In this document: positions 1 through 11,756 of the stretch, in pieces
Position numbering within the stretch: the stretch's first letter is position 1
How the letters are laid out: the number at the start of each line of letters is the position of its first letter
Assembly: GCA_030844895.1 (NCBI GenBank)
Contig: CM061233.1
Location: 65,215,656 to 65,279,655, forward strand
DNA: 64,000 nt
Direction: 5' to 3'
Source: Ambrosia x helenae
Taxonomy: Eukaryota; Streptophyta; Magnoliopsida; Asterales; Asteraceae
Translations under genes and position numbers: made by a program
The notes under the pieces: generated by a model
The model's database searches: none
What the model was told of the DNA's origin: nothing
What the model saw: only the letters and a program-made list of their open reading frames with translations

Positions 1-919
1 AAGCTGAAGGGGAAAATTTATAAGCATTAATAATGGTCAAAAGTGTAATTGTTATTTAAATAAAAAAAAATGACTAAAGCTGAAGGGGAAAATTTATAAG
101 TATTGTATAAAAGACATATGCTTGTAAAACTTAAATTTTAAAAGTTCCTTGTGAAATGTATTATAAGATAGTATAGATATGGAAACCAAATTGAAGGCGA
201 TGAATTCTTCTTATTACATTTTACTTCAGAAATTATATGCGCGTAGGGGGTGCAAAAACGGGTTATGGGTCAGAAATTTTATGAACCAACGCGACGCCTG
301 CACGACCTGCGGACACGAATGCCGCTCCAGAAATCCGGGTCCAGTCATCCGCTGCAATTAATTGACATTAATCGACTTGATTAACGTAATTATTGCAGAA
401 GCAGTTTTGTTTTGTAAACCATTCTTCAAGTCTATAATAGAATCGGTTTTGTTCTGTGTAGAGACACCATCAAACATATACGTAGAAAATACAGAAGGCA
501 AATGAAGTTCAATCATCTTTCAGGCAAGTGAGCGGGTCCGGCAGTGCACCACCACTGTTAAGAATCGGTGTACTATGGAAACACATCGCGAATCTGTTTA
601 AGTGAATTGTGTCAAACATAAGCCCGGTTCACGCTACTGATTTCGTCTTCGATTTCAATGTAAGTTTTCTAACATGTTTAATGAGGACAAATTAATTGAG
701 ATAAATTTTGTTAGGATCGATAAATGCAAACCATATATAAACCATGCCACTACGTTGAAATGACCCGGTTTTTGGGATAACTTGCAGCTCCCGCTTTTTG
801 GTATGTTTGGCAAAACTAGCTGGTGGCTGGAAGTTGGTAGTTCGTAGTTGTAGCTTTTTAAATATATTTTGGTGATTGGCAGAGTAGTTTGAGCTTTTAA
901 TAACATGTATAAAATGACA
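1..919. other. Non-coding flank, no gene recognised
   Basis: No open frame here shows a recognisable domain. From about 790 the sequence (a GTTTGGCAAAACTAGCT-like start and several short repeats of 'gtagct') looks like one side of an old MITE whose other side would lie near 1690 after the LINE insertion. No clean terminal inverted repeat could be fixed, so this is only a hint. Confidence 0.4.
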
Positions 920-932
920 AAAATGGGCATAA

Positions 933-1508
933 TTTTTTTTTAACGATCAAACGGGGCACTTTATTTCATAATCACATAACCGCCAAAAATACACCATAAA
1001 GCCCATTTAGCGATAGGACTACCTGGGCCCAATCTTGACCCAAAAACAAATGAAACAATACAAACATACCAAAACACCCAGCCCGCCTAAACTTGTTCCT
1101 TACCCATTATCAAACAAGGAAAATTCCCACCATATACCTTTATCTTAATCTTGAAATCGACCCCTTTTCGTCATCCACAGGTAAGCTTCCAACTTGATCT
1201 CTTCGAGCAACAATGGAGTTGGTTTGTTAATATTGTTGAACACTTTATCATTCCTCCCCAACTAGAGCTTCCAAAAACTGAGGAGAACCACCGCATAAAT
1301 AACTTTAGCCGCCTTGTGTGATTGATTTAGTTTGCTGCACGTCTGGATAATTTGCTGAACCGAAATGAAGTGTACGTCTGTGATCTTCAGCCAGGTTCGA
1401 ATGTTCCACCACAAAGTTCTCGCCCACACACACTCGACGAGAATATGATTAATCGTCTCAAGTTCTAACCCGCGGTTCTTGCATAAGCCATCGCTAAACA
1501 CAAACACC
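933..1508 (-). mobile_element. 5'-truncated LINE (non-LTR retrotransposon) insertion
   Basis: A 13-bp direct repeat, AAAATGGGCATAA, flanks this segment at 920-932 and 1509-1521, as expected for a target-site duplication. The minus-strand 3' end is an A-tail, seen as a T run at 933-942. The segment carries the C-terminal zinc-binding part of a LINE reverse-transcriptase ORF. It keeps only about 576 bp of what would be a multi-kilobase element, so it is a dead-on-arrival, 5'-truncated copy. TSD, tail and domain together make this call strong. Confidence 0.9.
1262..1508 (-). pseudogene. LINE ORF2 C-terminal fragment, zf-RVT domain
   Basis: The minus-strand frame reads into the element with no start of its own and ends at a stop at 1262. 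The visible motif runs Cys-Lys-Asn..., then ETINHILVEC, then ARTLWWNI. This matches the zf-RVT domain at the C-terminus of plant L1-type reverse transcriptases, where a C..C pair is followed by H..C and a W-rich stretch. The endonuclease and RT catalytic core are missing because the copy is 5' truncated. It cannot make a functional protein. Confidence 0.82.
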
Positions 1509-1758
1509 AAAATGGGCATAACTAAAAACTTGTATGCATGTTTTGTTTTTTTATGGTAAAATAGGTATTTATATCATTTTACTCATTAAAAACTTGTAGC
1601 TATTAATAGTTTTTTCTTAAACGCTAGTGCTAGTAGCGTTTCAATATAGAGTTTTTTCTCCTAACCTAAAAGCTTCAAGCCCTTTCAACCAAACTAGGCT
1701 TTGAGTATTTTTGGCAAGGAGCTTCAATTAGTCGTTTTCAGTATTTTTTCACTACCGG

Positions 1759-2232
1759 CAGGGCCGGCTCTAGAGCTTAACAAGATAAGGCAATTGCCTA
1801 GGGCCACCACAATGTACGGGGCCTCGAAATTTAAGCCCACTTATGCTAGTAGTGTATGTTTAGTTTATCTATGTGAATTGATTTGTTCGAATGGTTTAAA
1901 TTGTGGTCTTTTTTTAAAATTATTGTTATGCAAATAAAATGGTTTGAAAATTAAACCTACGTTAAAAATTTGATTTTGTGAATTGATTTGGTTGAATGCT
2001 TAGAATTTGTTTGAATATGATTTCATAAACTTCTTAGTTTAGAACCAAATATGTAAACCGAATTGTTGTCTAACAGTTTATTTGGTCTCCAAAACCGATT
2101 TATGTTAACTGATTAGTTTATTATTTCTGCCCCAAGCCCGGAAAATGAGAAAAATGTTTTGTAACAATGGATTCAAAAGGGGCCCATATTTTTATCTCGT
2201 CTCCGGCCTTCAAAATGATTTAGCCGGCTCTG
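1759..2232. mobile_element. Non-autonomous hAT-type DNA transposon
   Basis: The ends form a short terminal inverted repeat: CAGGGCCGGCT on the left and CAGAGCCGGCT (reverse complement) on the right, 10 of 11 matching. A perfect 8-bp direct repeat, ACTACCGG, flanks it at 1751-1758 and 2233-2240; 8 bp is the hAT-superfamily target duplication. The 474-bp body has no credible coding sequence, so any movement would depend on transposase supplied from elsewhere. Confidence 0.88.
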
Positions 2233-2388
2233 ACTACCGGTACCATGACACTATTATCAATACCGTATTTGATTTGTTGTATTACTCATTTACAGTTTCA
2301 GTTTCTTTTAATACCGGTAAATCGGCAATGTACGAGTCTAAGATTTATTCTTTATATGGGCCTTATATTTGTTTAATCTTGGGCTGAC

Positions 2389-3028
2389 ATCGGTCCGTAT
2401 ATGTATAGATATTAGGCCTATCAAGTATCGACCAGTCCACTACACTAGCTTTTGCTTAAGACAAGAAAATAAATAAATAAATGACAACAAAAAACAACAC
2501 CTCTAGCGATCATGTTTGTTTATTTTATTTTTTTTTGAAAGGCCAACGAAATTCACCAAGTCCACCAGTTTCGGGGAAAACCCGACTATCCATCCGCCCG
2601 AAAGCACGACAATGGAATAATCGGTAAAACCCGGCGCTCTCAAGAATCGAACCCATAACCTTTCAGCCAAGGGTTTTCTATCATTGAGCCTCTATACCAC
2701 TCCACCACATCGGTCCGTATATGTATAGATATTAGGCCTATCAAGTATCGACCAGTCCACTACACTAGCTTTTGCTTAAGACAAGAAAATAACTAAATAA
2801 ATAAATGACAACAAAAAACAACACCTCTAGCGATCATGTTTAATTTTTTTTTTTTTGAAAGGCCAACGAAATTCACCAAGTCCACCAGTTTCGGGGAAAA
2901 CCCGACTATCCATCCGCCCGAAAGCACGACAATGGAATAATCGGTAAAACCCGACGCTCTCAAGAATCGAACCCATAACCTTTCAGCCAAGGGTTTTCTA
3001 TCATTGAGCCTCCATACCACTCCACCAT
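2389..3028. repeat. 320-bp tandem duplication including a SINE
   Basis: The block starting 'catcggtccgtatatg' at 2389 recurs at 2709 with only a few differences: an extra 'aact' in the AAAT run, a changed T/A tract, and a few substitutions. The copied unit ends inside the SINE head at 'ccactccacca', so the left SINE copy has lost its 5' end. The right copy keeps the complete insertion, so the duplication followed the SINE insertion. Confidence 0.9.
2530..2708 (-). mobile_element. tRNA-derived SINE, left (5'-truncated) copy
   Basis: On the minus strand this copy has a B-box-like GGGTTCGATTCTT, a GC-rich body, and an A-run tail ending at about 2530. Its head is cut at the tandem-duplication breakpoint (2708). 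It is near-identical to the copy at 2846-3041, from which it was evidently made by segmental duplication and not by a separate retroposition. Confidence 0.75.
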
Positions 3029-3041
3029 AAGGTGGGTGGTT
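2846..3041 (-). mobile_element. tRNA-derived SINE, full copy with TSD
   Basis: A 16-bp direct repeat, GCGATCATGTTTAATT, lies at 2830-2845 and 3042-3057 and brackets the element. On the minus strand it begins near GCAACCACCCACC, has an A-box-like stretch (GTGGTATGGAGGCTCAATGA) and a B-box-like GGTTCGATTCTT, and ends in an A tail (T run at 2846-2857). Long TSD, internal pol III boxes and A tail together support a SINE. A diverged relative lies at about 16,125. Confidence 0.85.
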
Positions 3042-3057
3042 GCGATCATGTTTAATT

Positions 3058-3978
3058 AATCGGTTCAAACTTAAAACTTATAGACCATACAGTCAATCGA
3101 GGGAAGAGGTAAGTATTAGAGGTTTTCAGCAATTGACTCGAAACTGTGGGTCATTAGCTCGAAAGTCGAAACTAAACTAATGACACCAACGTTTTGTGAT
3201 TTAACTGATTTGACTAACACTAACCAGTCTAGTACCATTTTAAAACAATGTATAGGACCACATTCAATACTTCCCATATTAGCATTTGTTGACAACGTCC
3301 TAAGTAGGTATTCCTACTCTTCATTTATTCCATATTTTTCAACATGGGTTGTTGGATTATTGAATTGTTAGGTGCATGTATTTTTTTAAACCTATATGAT
3401 CATTTACTCTCTTTTAGTTATTCATTTGCAACTCTTTTATAAATCAGAGGGTTGATTGAGTACAAATTTATATACATCTTGTCATTTAACGTTCGTGTCA
3501 CAAGAGTCAAGGCTAGAAGTTAACCTCGTTTGTAAGATCAGGTAGCCAAATGGCCTTATGAGTTAAGATCTTATCATCCTACCTACCATCATTCTTACAA
3601 TTTGCCTCGATCTTAATCATATAGGTGCAATCCTCGGTTAGATTGACATTTCGACAAGGATTTGACTAGAGGGATTGTAAGATTAAATATTCAGGATATC
3701 ACGATTTAACTTTGTTCGGCTCTTCTTCATTTAAGTTATGTTTACAACTAGAGAACATCAACACATGTGGATTTGAATGACAACTTTATATAACTAGTAT
3801 TGCAAGTTGCAACTAATGACAATAACCGCAAACTTGGTTGTAGAATTTCTTGAGAGCATGTTACTTGCATTCAATTTAGGTTTAAAGCACAACCACAACA
3901 TTTACAACAACCTCTTGCCAACACAAACAACCCCCAACCTCCAAATTATCTCCCTTACCAAGGATGCAAGATCACTTA
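3058..3978. other. Non-coding spacer, no gene recognised
   Basis: Short frames of up to 63 codons occur here, but none shows a known motif or compositional support. No repeat ends or RNA genes were recognised. Confidence 0.5.
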
Positions 3979-4079
3979 GGGTTGTTTAGTTGATTAAGTG
4001 CTGAATCATTAAGATGTCTGAATGGTTTAAAAGGTCTGAATGGTTCAGAGCCTCATTAAGAGACTTACCAAACAACCCC
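3979..4079. mobile_element. Tourist-like (PIF/Harbinger) MITE
   Basis: Terminal inverted repeats GGGTTGTTTAGT and, from the right end, GGGGTTGTTTGGT enclose about 100 bp with no coding capacity. A TTA trinucleotide lies on both sides (3976-3978 and 4080-4082), fitting the 3-bp TWA target duplication of PIF/Harbinger elements. A 3-bp duplication is weak evidence alone, but TIR sequence and size agree. Confidence 0.68.
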
Positions 4080-4118
4080 TTATTAAGTAATACTTAATTT
4101 ATATTTACACACAATCAC

Positions 4119-4783
4119 AGATACTATATTATACGAGTTGAATAAACAAAAAATAGACTATGATTAAAATGAACTTGTATGAGTTTTAAAACTTTGGCAT
4201 AATAATACTTATATTATAAACATTTTTCATATATATGTGTCTACCTAGCGGCAAAGTGGACGGGATGGTTCGGCTCACTGGCTACATTGGACAATTTTTT
4301 AGCTGTTGGGTCAGGGTGAGCAAGTCTATTACAAACTTACAAATCATAACTTTTAATTTCTAAATGCACAGTGACCTTCATATGATAGTGTATACAATAT
4401 CATATTATTACTACATACTTTTTCATGTAAATAAACTTTATCATTTAGCAAGGTGTCTTCAATGACACGGTTATGTAGATATGCAATGACCAGATATCTT
4501 ACACAAGAGTGATGTTTATGTTCATATTGGTCTGTTACAGTAACATATATTTGGTTTATTAAGATTTGTTCAATAATGAGTACATGGTTTTTGTGATGAA
4601 CTGCAATCAGTTGTAAGTAGCCGTACACATTTTTTTTCTTTTCTTTCTACGAATACTTGTTAAAACATAGTGTGTACATTTCTATTCTTTTTGCGTAACT
4701 TGCGGCAAAAAGCCTAAGCATCATAATATTGTACTGCAACCTATTTATGGATCCTGCTGCAACGCGCGAGTAAAACCCACTAG
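4119..4783 (+). mobile_element. Degenerate Helitron, 3' end clear
   Basis: The 3' end carries a GC-rich hairpin-forming stretch (CCTGCTGCAACGCGCGAG), then a short spacer and CTAG at 4780-4783 followed by T. This is the Helitron 3' signature: hairpin, CTRR, insertion before T. The 5' end is uncertain. 'ATACTATATTATA' near 4122 resembles the intact 5' terminus at 44,317 but lacks a clean TC start. No Rep/helicase coding sequence is present. Confidence 0.6.
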
Positions 4784-5700
4784 TATATACTAACAATACT
4801 AATCTATTTTAACCATTGTACCAACGGAATAATCAATTTTCAGTTGGATCTGGTTTTAAAAAGATAGATACTTATCACAAGATAATTGTATTTTGTAACA
4901 AATGATCGTGTCCAACAATGTTTTAGCTATTTGTCTAAAATTTTATAGGTACTAACTTTTTTTTCTCTAACTCTTTATGAAAAGAAAAGAAAACGTCTTT
5001 ACAAATGACATCTATTATTGACATGAGACATCTCTGGTTATTTAATTAGGTAGATACAAATGCATGAGCATGGCCACCATGCATATTTTTATGCTAAGTG
5101 GATCCATTGCATGTTACGCACACCTAAGTGAACTGCTTGTGGAATCTTATACATTTATTTTTTATATATATTAGTGGTTCTGAAACCGATATAGTTATAA
5201 TACATAATCTCAGTTTTGCAAAGGTACTTTTCTTTCTCTCACACACTACATATGGTTACTTGGTTAGTACCTACAAATGTTTAAATAATTCATATATGGT
5301 TCTCTAACTCAAATTATTTGTATTGGACATGCAGACATACAGTTATATGTGTAGATATAATTATATAAATATTGAACTAAATACCAACAACGTAATACTA
5401 TGAAAACAAATTACATATGATAGAATAAGTTTTAAAACAAATACAACTTGTTTTACGGCCAATCAGTTGTAAAGTTAAGCAAATTTAGGTTTATGTTTTG
5501 CCTTTCATGCAGTTTTGAGAGGTGGTTTTGGTTACGTTGTTGAATAGTATCACATATGAGTACAAATCCAAGGGTAAGAGTATCATGAGTAGTGGATCCA
5601 ACATACGAGGGGAGGGAAAACACTCATTCTATATTGATCTAAGAGAGAGGCTATTGTACAAAGCCTCCTTAAAATACAAAGTGTAAGAAGGGATCCTGGC
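4784..5700. other. AT-rich non-coding spacer
   Basis: No gene, RNA or bounded repeat was recognised. From about 5,500 it may be the left flank of the MULE-like block, because a TGCGTTTTATA copy of that block's motif is already present at 5,718. Confidence 0.45.
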
Positions 5701-6003
5701 CCTCCATCTTCTACCTTCTGCGTTTTATAACAACCTCGTACATTAATTACACACGTTTCTCATTAATGGCAGTTATCAATTTGAGGGTAAATCAGACAAA
5801 TTACAACTCTAATAATTTGAATTTTTTTAAAAGTAGCGCCCAAATCATCCTCATTTATGGACGGTTATAATCGACGAATCATTCAACAAAATTAAACACA
5901 CCAAAATCGAATCATTCGCCCTAAGAACTCACACAACAATATCATTCTCTGTTTACAAAACAAAAACAGAGCACTCGAAAATAACACTGATCAGAGAAGA
6001 ATT

Positions 6004-9000
6004 ATGGCTCCAAAACGCAAATCAAGTAAGGAATTGATCATGTTTTTAGTTTATTTTTGATCGTATGTCAATAATTGAAACAATAATTGTTGCTAATCGT
6101 TGGTTTTAAAACCCTAAAATAGGTGAAAGACGAGAAAGAAGAAGCAAGTTGTGTCATGACAGGCCTTCAAAACCAACGAATACAGGTATGATTTATATGA
6201 AGATAATACGTTTTATGTTATTATTGAAGGCGTTTTTTGTTTAATTGAATGATGATGAAGACGGTTTAGTGTTTTTTTTTTCGACAAAATTAGTAAAGGC
6301 ATTTTAATTGGTTTGATTGAATTAGTAAAGGCGTTTTGATAGTTTATGTTGTTTGTTTCATAATCAAATCAGTTATAGTAATTATTGAAGGCGTTTTACT
6401 AATGCTAGTGAATGCCTTTTGTTTGTTCTGATTTGTTGGTGAAAAAACAAAAAGGCGTTTTACTGTTTTGTTGGAATATCATACTGATGACAAAGAAGAC
6501 AATCAATATATAACTAAAAACGCCAATTATGATAGCAAAGGTGTTTTATTGTTTTTTTTTAATGTGAAAATGATTAAGGATTTAGGAGAGTAGTTGTATT
6601 GAAATATTGTTAAGAAAACGCATCTTGTAAAATAACAAAACGCATATTTTGATTTCTTGAGCAGAACAACCAAAGGATATAGGGTCTGATGATGATTTCC
6701 AGACTCCTGTAAAAGATGTTAGGACAGCAAAGAAAGTCAAAGAGAAACCAAAAAAGGTTGTTCAAAAGGAAAATGTGCATAAAGAGCAAAAAAGAAAGAA
6801 AGAAAGTAAGAAAGATTCAGAGAGTGATTCGGATGGAGATTTTGTAAAGCCAGTAAAGAAAGTAAAACAAAAAGGAGGGAAAGCTTTAAAAGAAAGGCCA
6901 TTCGTTGAATACCGGGACACAAAATTGAAACTGAGATGTTCTACCGCGGATTTTGTAAAGAGTTTGAAAGAGTACATAGATGACCAAAAAAGGATGTAAG
7001 GAGTATGGGTTTTGGTAGTGTTCTGGAAATTGATATAGATTGCATTCAAACCGGGCTAGGTTATTGGTTGTTGTCGAATTATGACGATACAACAAGAACA
7101 GTTAATGTTGGGAGTTGGAAGATCAAAATAACAAGTTCTATGGTGCAAGAATGTTTTGGGATTCCGATGGGAAAGATTCCTGTGTTAGAGCACGGAAGGC
7201 CAAAAAAAGGTGCAGATTCAACAATAGACGAATTCAAGTCTCAATTCGTCACGTCTACACCAAGTGTTGGTCAAGTTTTGAATGTGGTTGAACAACAAGG
7301 TAATGGTGGGCGAATGTTTAAGCTTATCTTCTTGGTACTATGGAACACAGTTTTTTGGTGAAATAACCAAATCCACCAAAGTTAACCAAAGATTTTTGCT
7401 TAGTGTTGACAACGAAGATGAGATACAAAACATGAACTGGTCTTCATACCTGCTAGAATGTCTCAACAGAACAAAGGCCGGGTGGAAGGAAGATCAGTAT
7501 AATGGGCCCATTGCCATGTTAAATGTAAGCATCTGGTTTAGTAAAACGCATTTGTTATGTAATAAAATGCATTAACAATTTTTAAGTTTTTTTAACTATG
7601 GTTGTTCATATTTGCAGGTTATTTACACCCATGAGCACAACAAAAGGCACAACCCTAAAATTGTGAAGACACCTGCAATTAGTTACATTACATCGACTTC
7701 ATTGCATGAAATGGAAGCTCATATATATGATAATGGTCCTTTGACTAATATCTAAGAGGACAAGGATGATGCACGAGATGAAGAGACTGAAAAAAGAAGC
7801 TCTGAAAAAGGTGCGAGTGAAACAGTGAAGGATGCTGTGGATGTTTTATTGGGTATGCATGAAAGAGAGTTAAACAACAATGAAGATGAAAACGAGGTTG
7901 ATGAGGAGGAGCCGGATTATGACTACCTAGACTAGAGATATTTTGACATGGGGACTCAAACACAACAAATGTTTGAATATTGTGCAACACCACCACAACT
8001 AAGCGGGGTTGAATGTGATAAAGAACAATTCGAGGCAGCTATGAAAGCTAAGAAGGTATGTATATCTGACAAATGGTTGTTTTATACATCAAAAGTTATA
8101 TATTTATTTATAAAATGCTTTTTTTAAAACTAAAATGCATTTGATGGTTTCCTGGCAGGTTTGGATGGAAAAAAAATGGACAAGAACATTAAAAAGTATC
8201 TGCACATCCAGGAGGAAATGGATGAAATGGTTTCACAGGTAAGAGAGAAGTATTTCTGGTCTAGGGAGTTGATCGATAGGTTTCAGAGATGGGACGACAT
8301 TAGAGGTAAGTCTTCGAAAAGAGACGATGTTGTTGAACAAAAAGATGATGATGAACATGTGGTCGGCCTAAAAGACAATCAAGGTTTTGGAGATTTGGGT
8401 GTGCAATTGGGTGGTGAGGATGATAGGGTTGTTGAAGAAGAACAGGCGACGGAGATGGTCCCATCTGTGACCACAAAAACATTGGTAGGATACAAACGAT
8501 ATGGGCATGGTCCGAAGAAGAAGGGCGGTGATAAAAGTGGACAGAATGAAGTTTGGCTGAACAGGTAATTAAAACGCATTTGTTTAAACTTAAAACGCCT
8601 TTATATATTTGTAAAACGCATTTGTTTAAATCCTAAAACGCATTTATTGTTTTCCTGACAGTTTGTAAATATTGAAGACACCACAACAGGCAGGCTTGAT
8701 CAAGCTGTTTCAGGGGTTAATGTAAGTGATGAAAATGTTGATAGGGTTGATAAGAATGTTGTGGAGGAATCATCAAGGGTGGTGGACGATAATGTTGATA
8801 GGGCTGGTGTTATTGAAGATGTGTTTCAAGACGATGGTATAAGTGATACAGCAATTGCTATGTTACAAACAATAGAGCCAGGTGCGTAGAGTGAAAAAAT
8901 CGTTGAAAGGGAAGCAAACGTTGGTGATGAACAACATGATGTACCGCAAAAACCAATGGATTTGCCAGAAGTGATTCCCGATATACCTATCCTACAACAA

Positions 9001-10328
9001 GAGAAAGAAAAGGATCATGAAACACCAAAGGATCAAATAATTCAAAAGAAACGGGGAAAAGAAAAGTGTAAAGATGATGATGGTGGAAGGCCAGTTAGAA
9101 AGAAGAATCCATCGTGGGCGTTAAAATCGCCTTACATTGGTAGAAAGGTGTCACTAGTGGAAACTCTAACAAAAGATGAGAAAATTATGGCAGAGTACAT
9201 GATGGCACCAGTAAGAGATAAAATGTAAGTGATTTTTTGTTATAAAAACTAATGTTTCACTAATAATTTGCAGGAAAGTGGTGTACAAATCAGATGCGGG
9301 GACAGACATGTATAAAGTTATTCTAAAGAGTTTCCACCCCGGTATTTGGTTACATACGAACGCATTGGATGCATGGACGGAGCTGCTAAATTATGAGGAA
9401 AAAAAAGGAAATGGAGATTCAGTATACAGGCTATTTTGCAGCACTACAATGATGGTAAAAATAAGAATGATTACTTAAAAAGCATTTGATTTAATTATAA
9501 AACGCCTTTAAGGAAAAGTATAAAACGCCTGTGTTAAGTACAAAACGCATTTAGCTTTTTAATATGTTTTTTTATTTGACTGGTTGTTTTATAAATGTAG
9601 CCAGCACACTACTACAAGGAAGGGGTTTGTGAACATGAAAGAGTTAAGGTTTTTAAAAGCAATTTGCAAGATATAATGTGGAAGTTCAATATCAAATCTC
9701 TGGATGAATTTGACATCATTATAGTGTCGTTGCTAATAAAAAGGTCATTTCTATCTAATGTGCTTCGATATAAAGAATGGTTTCATTGAGTTAATTGACA
9801 ACTCGAAGAATGAACCAGATTTTCAGGCAAGATATGAAGGGGTGCCCGAAGTCCTGGTATGTAAAATTAGTAATTACTGAATAAGAAAAAATATGTTATT
9901 GTGAATGACTTAACTTTGTCTTGTTTTATTGCCTACAGAGACACACTTTGTACTTAACTTTGAGAACATTGTGTGAGAGGAGCATAGGAATCGAGAAGAT
10001 TGAAGGGGGGACAATACATAGGAGACAAATGCCTTGGAGGACTGAGAATAACCAAGAAGACTGTGGCATATTTGCAATAAGGCACATGGAAACGTATAAA
10101 GGGAACAAATCTTGGAGTTGTGGTTTTGTTGTTGAGTCGGATCTACAAATCAAGCAACTAAACTCATTGAGGTTCAAGTACGTTGCAAAGTTAATTCTTA
10201 GTGAACACAACAGGGCAAGGGATGTCGCTATCGAAGAGGTGCATAAGTTTAGCAAAAGACCTTACAAGGACAAGATGCTTCAAAATGCTTACAAAAGGGT
10301 GCTAAAGCGAGTAGACAATATGAGCTAA
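6004..10328 (+). pseudogene. Ulp1/SENP-like cysteine protease gene with mobile-domain-like N-terminal half (MULE-associated), decayed
   Basis: Exons inferred from GT..AG borders: 6004-6025, 6123-6185, 6665-7524, 7619-8055, 8160-8564, 8662-9224, 9274-9454, 9601-9856, 9939-10328. The start ATG at 6004 opens a Lys/Arg-rich, probably nuclear, N-terminus. The middle (about 6,995-7,700) matches the region found N-terminal to plant transposon Ulp1 proteases, with MGFGSVLEI, a CFGIPMG stretch and LNRTKAGW. A long acidic, Lys-rich linker follows. The C-terminal protease keeps catalytic His (codon 9746-9748, HFYL), Asp (9797-9799, ELIDNS), and the Gln and Cys of NNQEDCGIF (Cys codon 10062-10064). Family role: removal or processing of SUMO-like modifiers. 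Breaks: frameshifts near 6,990, 7,351 and 9,740, and in-frame stops at 7753, 7933 and 8887. Two frameshifts lie in homopolymers, so assembly error is possible there; the stops argue for real decay. Confidence 0.82.
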
Positions 10329-10717
10329 ATGTTTTAAAGTTTGTTGTGTTTGATAATTTTGGAACTTTACAATGTTGACTTTTACAAAATGTTAGACCTG
10401 ACTATTTGTATTTGACGAATGTTTTCATTTGATGTGTTATGTATGCACAATTAGTAAAACGCATTCAAGTTAATCATAAAACGCATCTAGTATACTAAAA
10501 TGTAGTCTGCAGGTGATATTAAAACAACTACATAAAACGCATTTAAAAACCCTAAAAACGCACTTACATTATTCTTAATGACACATTAACATCCTTAACA
10601 TCATTATTAAAAAAACAAACACAACCACACTACTTAAAAACAAAAAAATGATAATAAAAAGTAGCAGAAACAGGAAGATAGACACCCAAAATACATTAAC
10701 AAAAAGCTAGAGAAGGT
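10329..10717. other. Spacer with four to five phased AAAACGC motifs
   Basis: This is the 3' flank of the protease gene. Motif starts at 10456/10478 and 10534/10555 are two pairs, 22 and 21 bp apart, with a degenerate copy near 10497. No other feature was recognised. Confidence 0.6.
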
Positions 10718-11029
10718 TTAAATTGATTTGAGAAACTTGATCTTCATCTCCATTGAGCACCTTAAAAGAGCATTGGATTTAGTAAGTTCGTCAACAAGAT
10801 TCAAATCTCTTTGTTTTGAATCAATCATGAACAACAATGCCGATTCATGAAGACTAGAATCTGGCATTGTCTTGAGAATGTTACAAACTTCATCTTTCCT
10901 AGACATGCCTTCGTGAACATTCTTCAAATCATTCATCAATACACTCTCTGAAGAATGATCCTTGATGATTTGTTCTTCAATCCTCTTAATTAAAAGGGAT
11001 CTTGTAGAGGATGATGATGGAGAAGACAT
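10718..11029 (-). CDS. Small hypothetical protein, 103 aa, in the MULE-like block
   Basis: The ATG at 11029 was chosen because the upstream extension of the frame (to 11104) is Ile/Phe-rich and looks like translated leader. The protein opens MSSPSSSSTRSLL, then is mainly hydrophilic and helix-prone, with heptad-like leucines (IEEQII, VDELTKSNALL), suggesting a short coiled coil. I recognise no family. It is one of two small frames between the protease gene and the transposase gene, in a spacer rich in the AAAACGC motif. An intact frame among broken neighbours is notable but may be chance. It could be an accessory protein of the element or a captured fragment. Confidence 0.45.
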   Translation of the reverse strand: MSSPSSSSTRSLLIKRIEEQIIKDHSSESVLMNDLKNVHEGMSRKDEVCNILKTMPDSSLHESALLFMIDSKQRDLNLVDELTKSNALLRCSMEMKIKFLKSI

Positions 11030-11682
11030 TGTTGTAAAAATATATTTGTGGTGTAATATCAAAATGTACATAGTGATCATAAAATAGAAAAAAATAATAG
11101 ACAAGATGACAAAAAAGAATCACATGGGGTACTATTCAAAAACAGTTGGACTCTTCTGATTTTAAAAAAACATAAAATGCATTCATAAGCTATGTAAAAC
11201 GCAAGTGATAGAACAAACTTAAAATCATTTGCTTGGGGACAAAAAAACTAAAAAGGGACAATCCAGAATCACATGTTTAACTGTTTTGAGAAAATTTTTG
11301 ATAATAAATTATTTTATTTTGGGGATTAAATGTGTTGAGATATGATAAAAAAAAGAAAATTATAATAAAAATAGTATAATTGGTATAGGTGTAATGATTA
11401 TAAGTCTCAGGTAAAAGTTAAAAGTTAATAAATGTAAGAAAATAATTCTATTTTGCAAGTTGGTATGATTTGATTGAGTTTGAATCAAAATTAAATACTG
11501 GTTATAAATTTATTAAACTCTGTACATGAAAAAGCATATAGTTAACATAACAAAACGCATTTAGTTCGATTGTAAACAATATCAAATGCAAGTTGTTTTG
11601 ATGTGATTGATATCCAAATAGAATTAAATGAACAATTAGTATCTTCAACTACCATATCATCAATTTATTAAACCTAAAAAAT

Positions 11683-11697
11683 TCTCTATATAAAGTG
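11683..11697 (+). promoter_or_regulatory. Possible TATA box for the small gene at 11757
   Basis: A CTCTATATAAAG stretch lies about 65-70 bp upstream of the ATG at 11757, a reasonable plant TATA-to-start spacing. The call rests on position and sequence alone. Confidence 0.4.
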
Positions 11698-11756
11698 AAG
11701 ATAAAAAACAGAGCTTCAAAACATCACGTTTAAGAAAAAAAAACAGTATAATAAAA

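Noticed and set aside
179..361. 60-codon frame with CTTCGHECR
   Set aside because: Cys spacing hints at a zinc finger but the frame is short, isolated and without splice context or family likeness.
8571..8650. CRISPR-like array (regular short repeats with unique linkers)
   Set aside because: Units are about 12 bp with 9-10 bp linkers, lie in plant introns, and vary in sequence. This is not a CRISPR, and the genome is eukaryotic.
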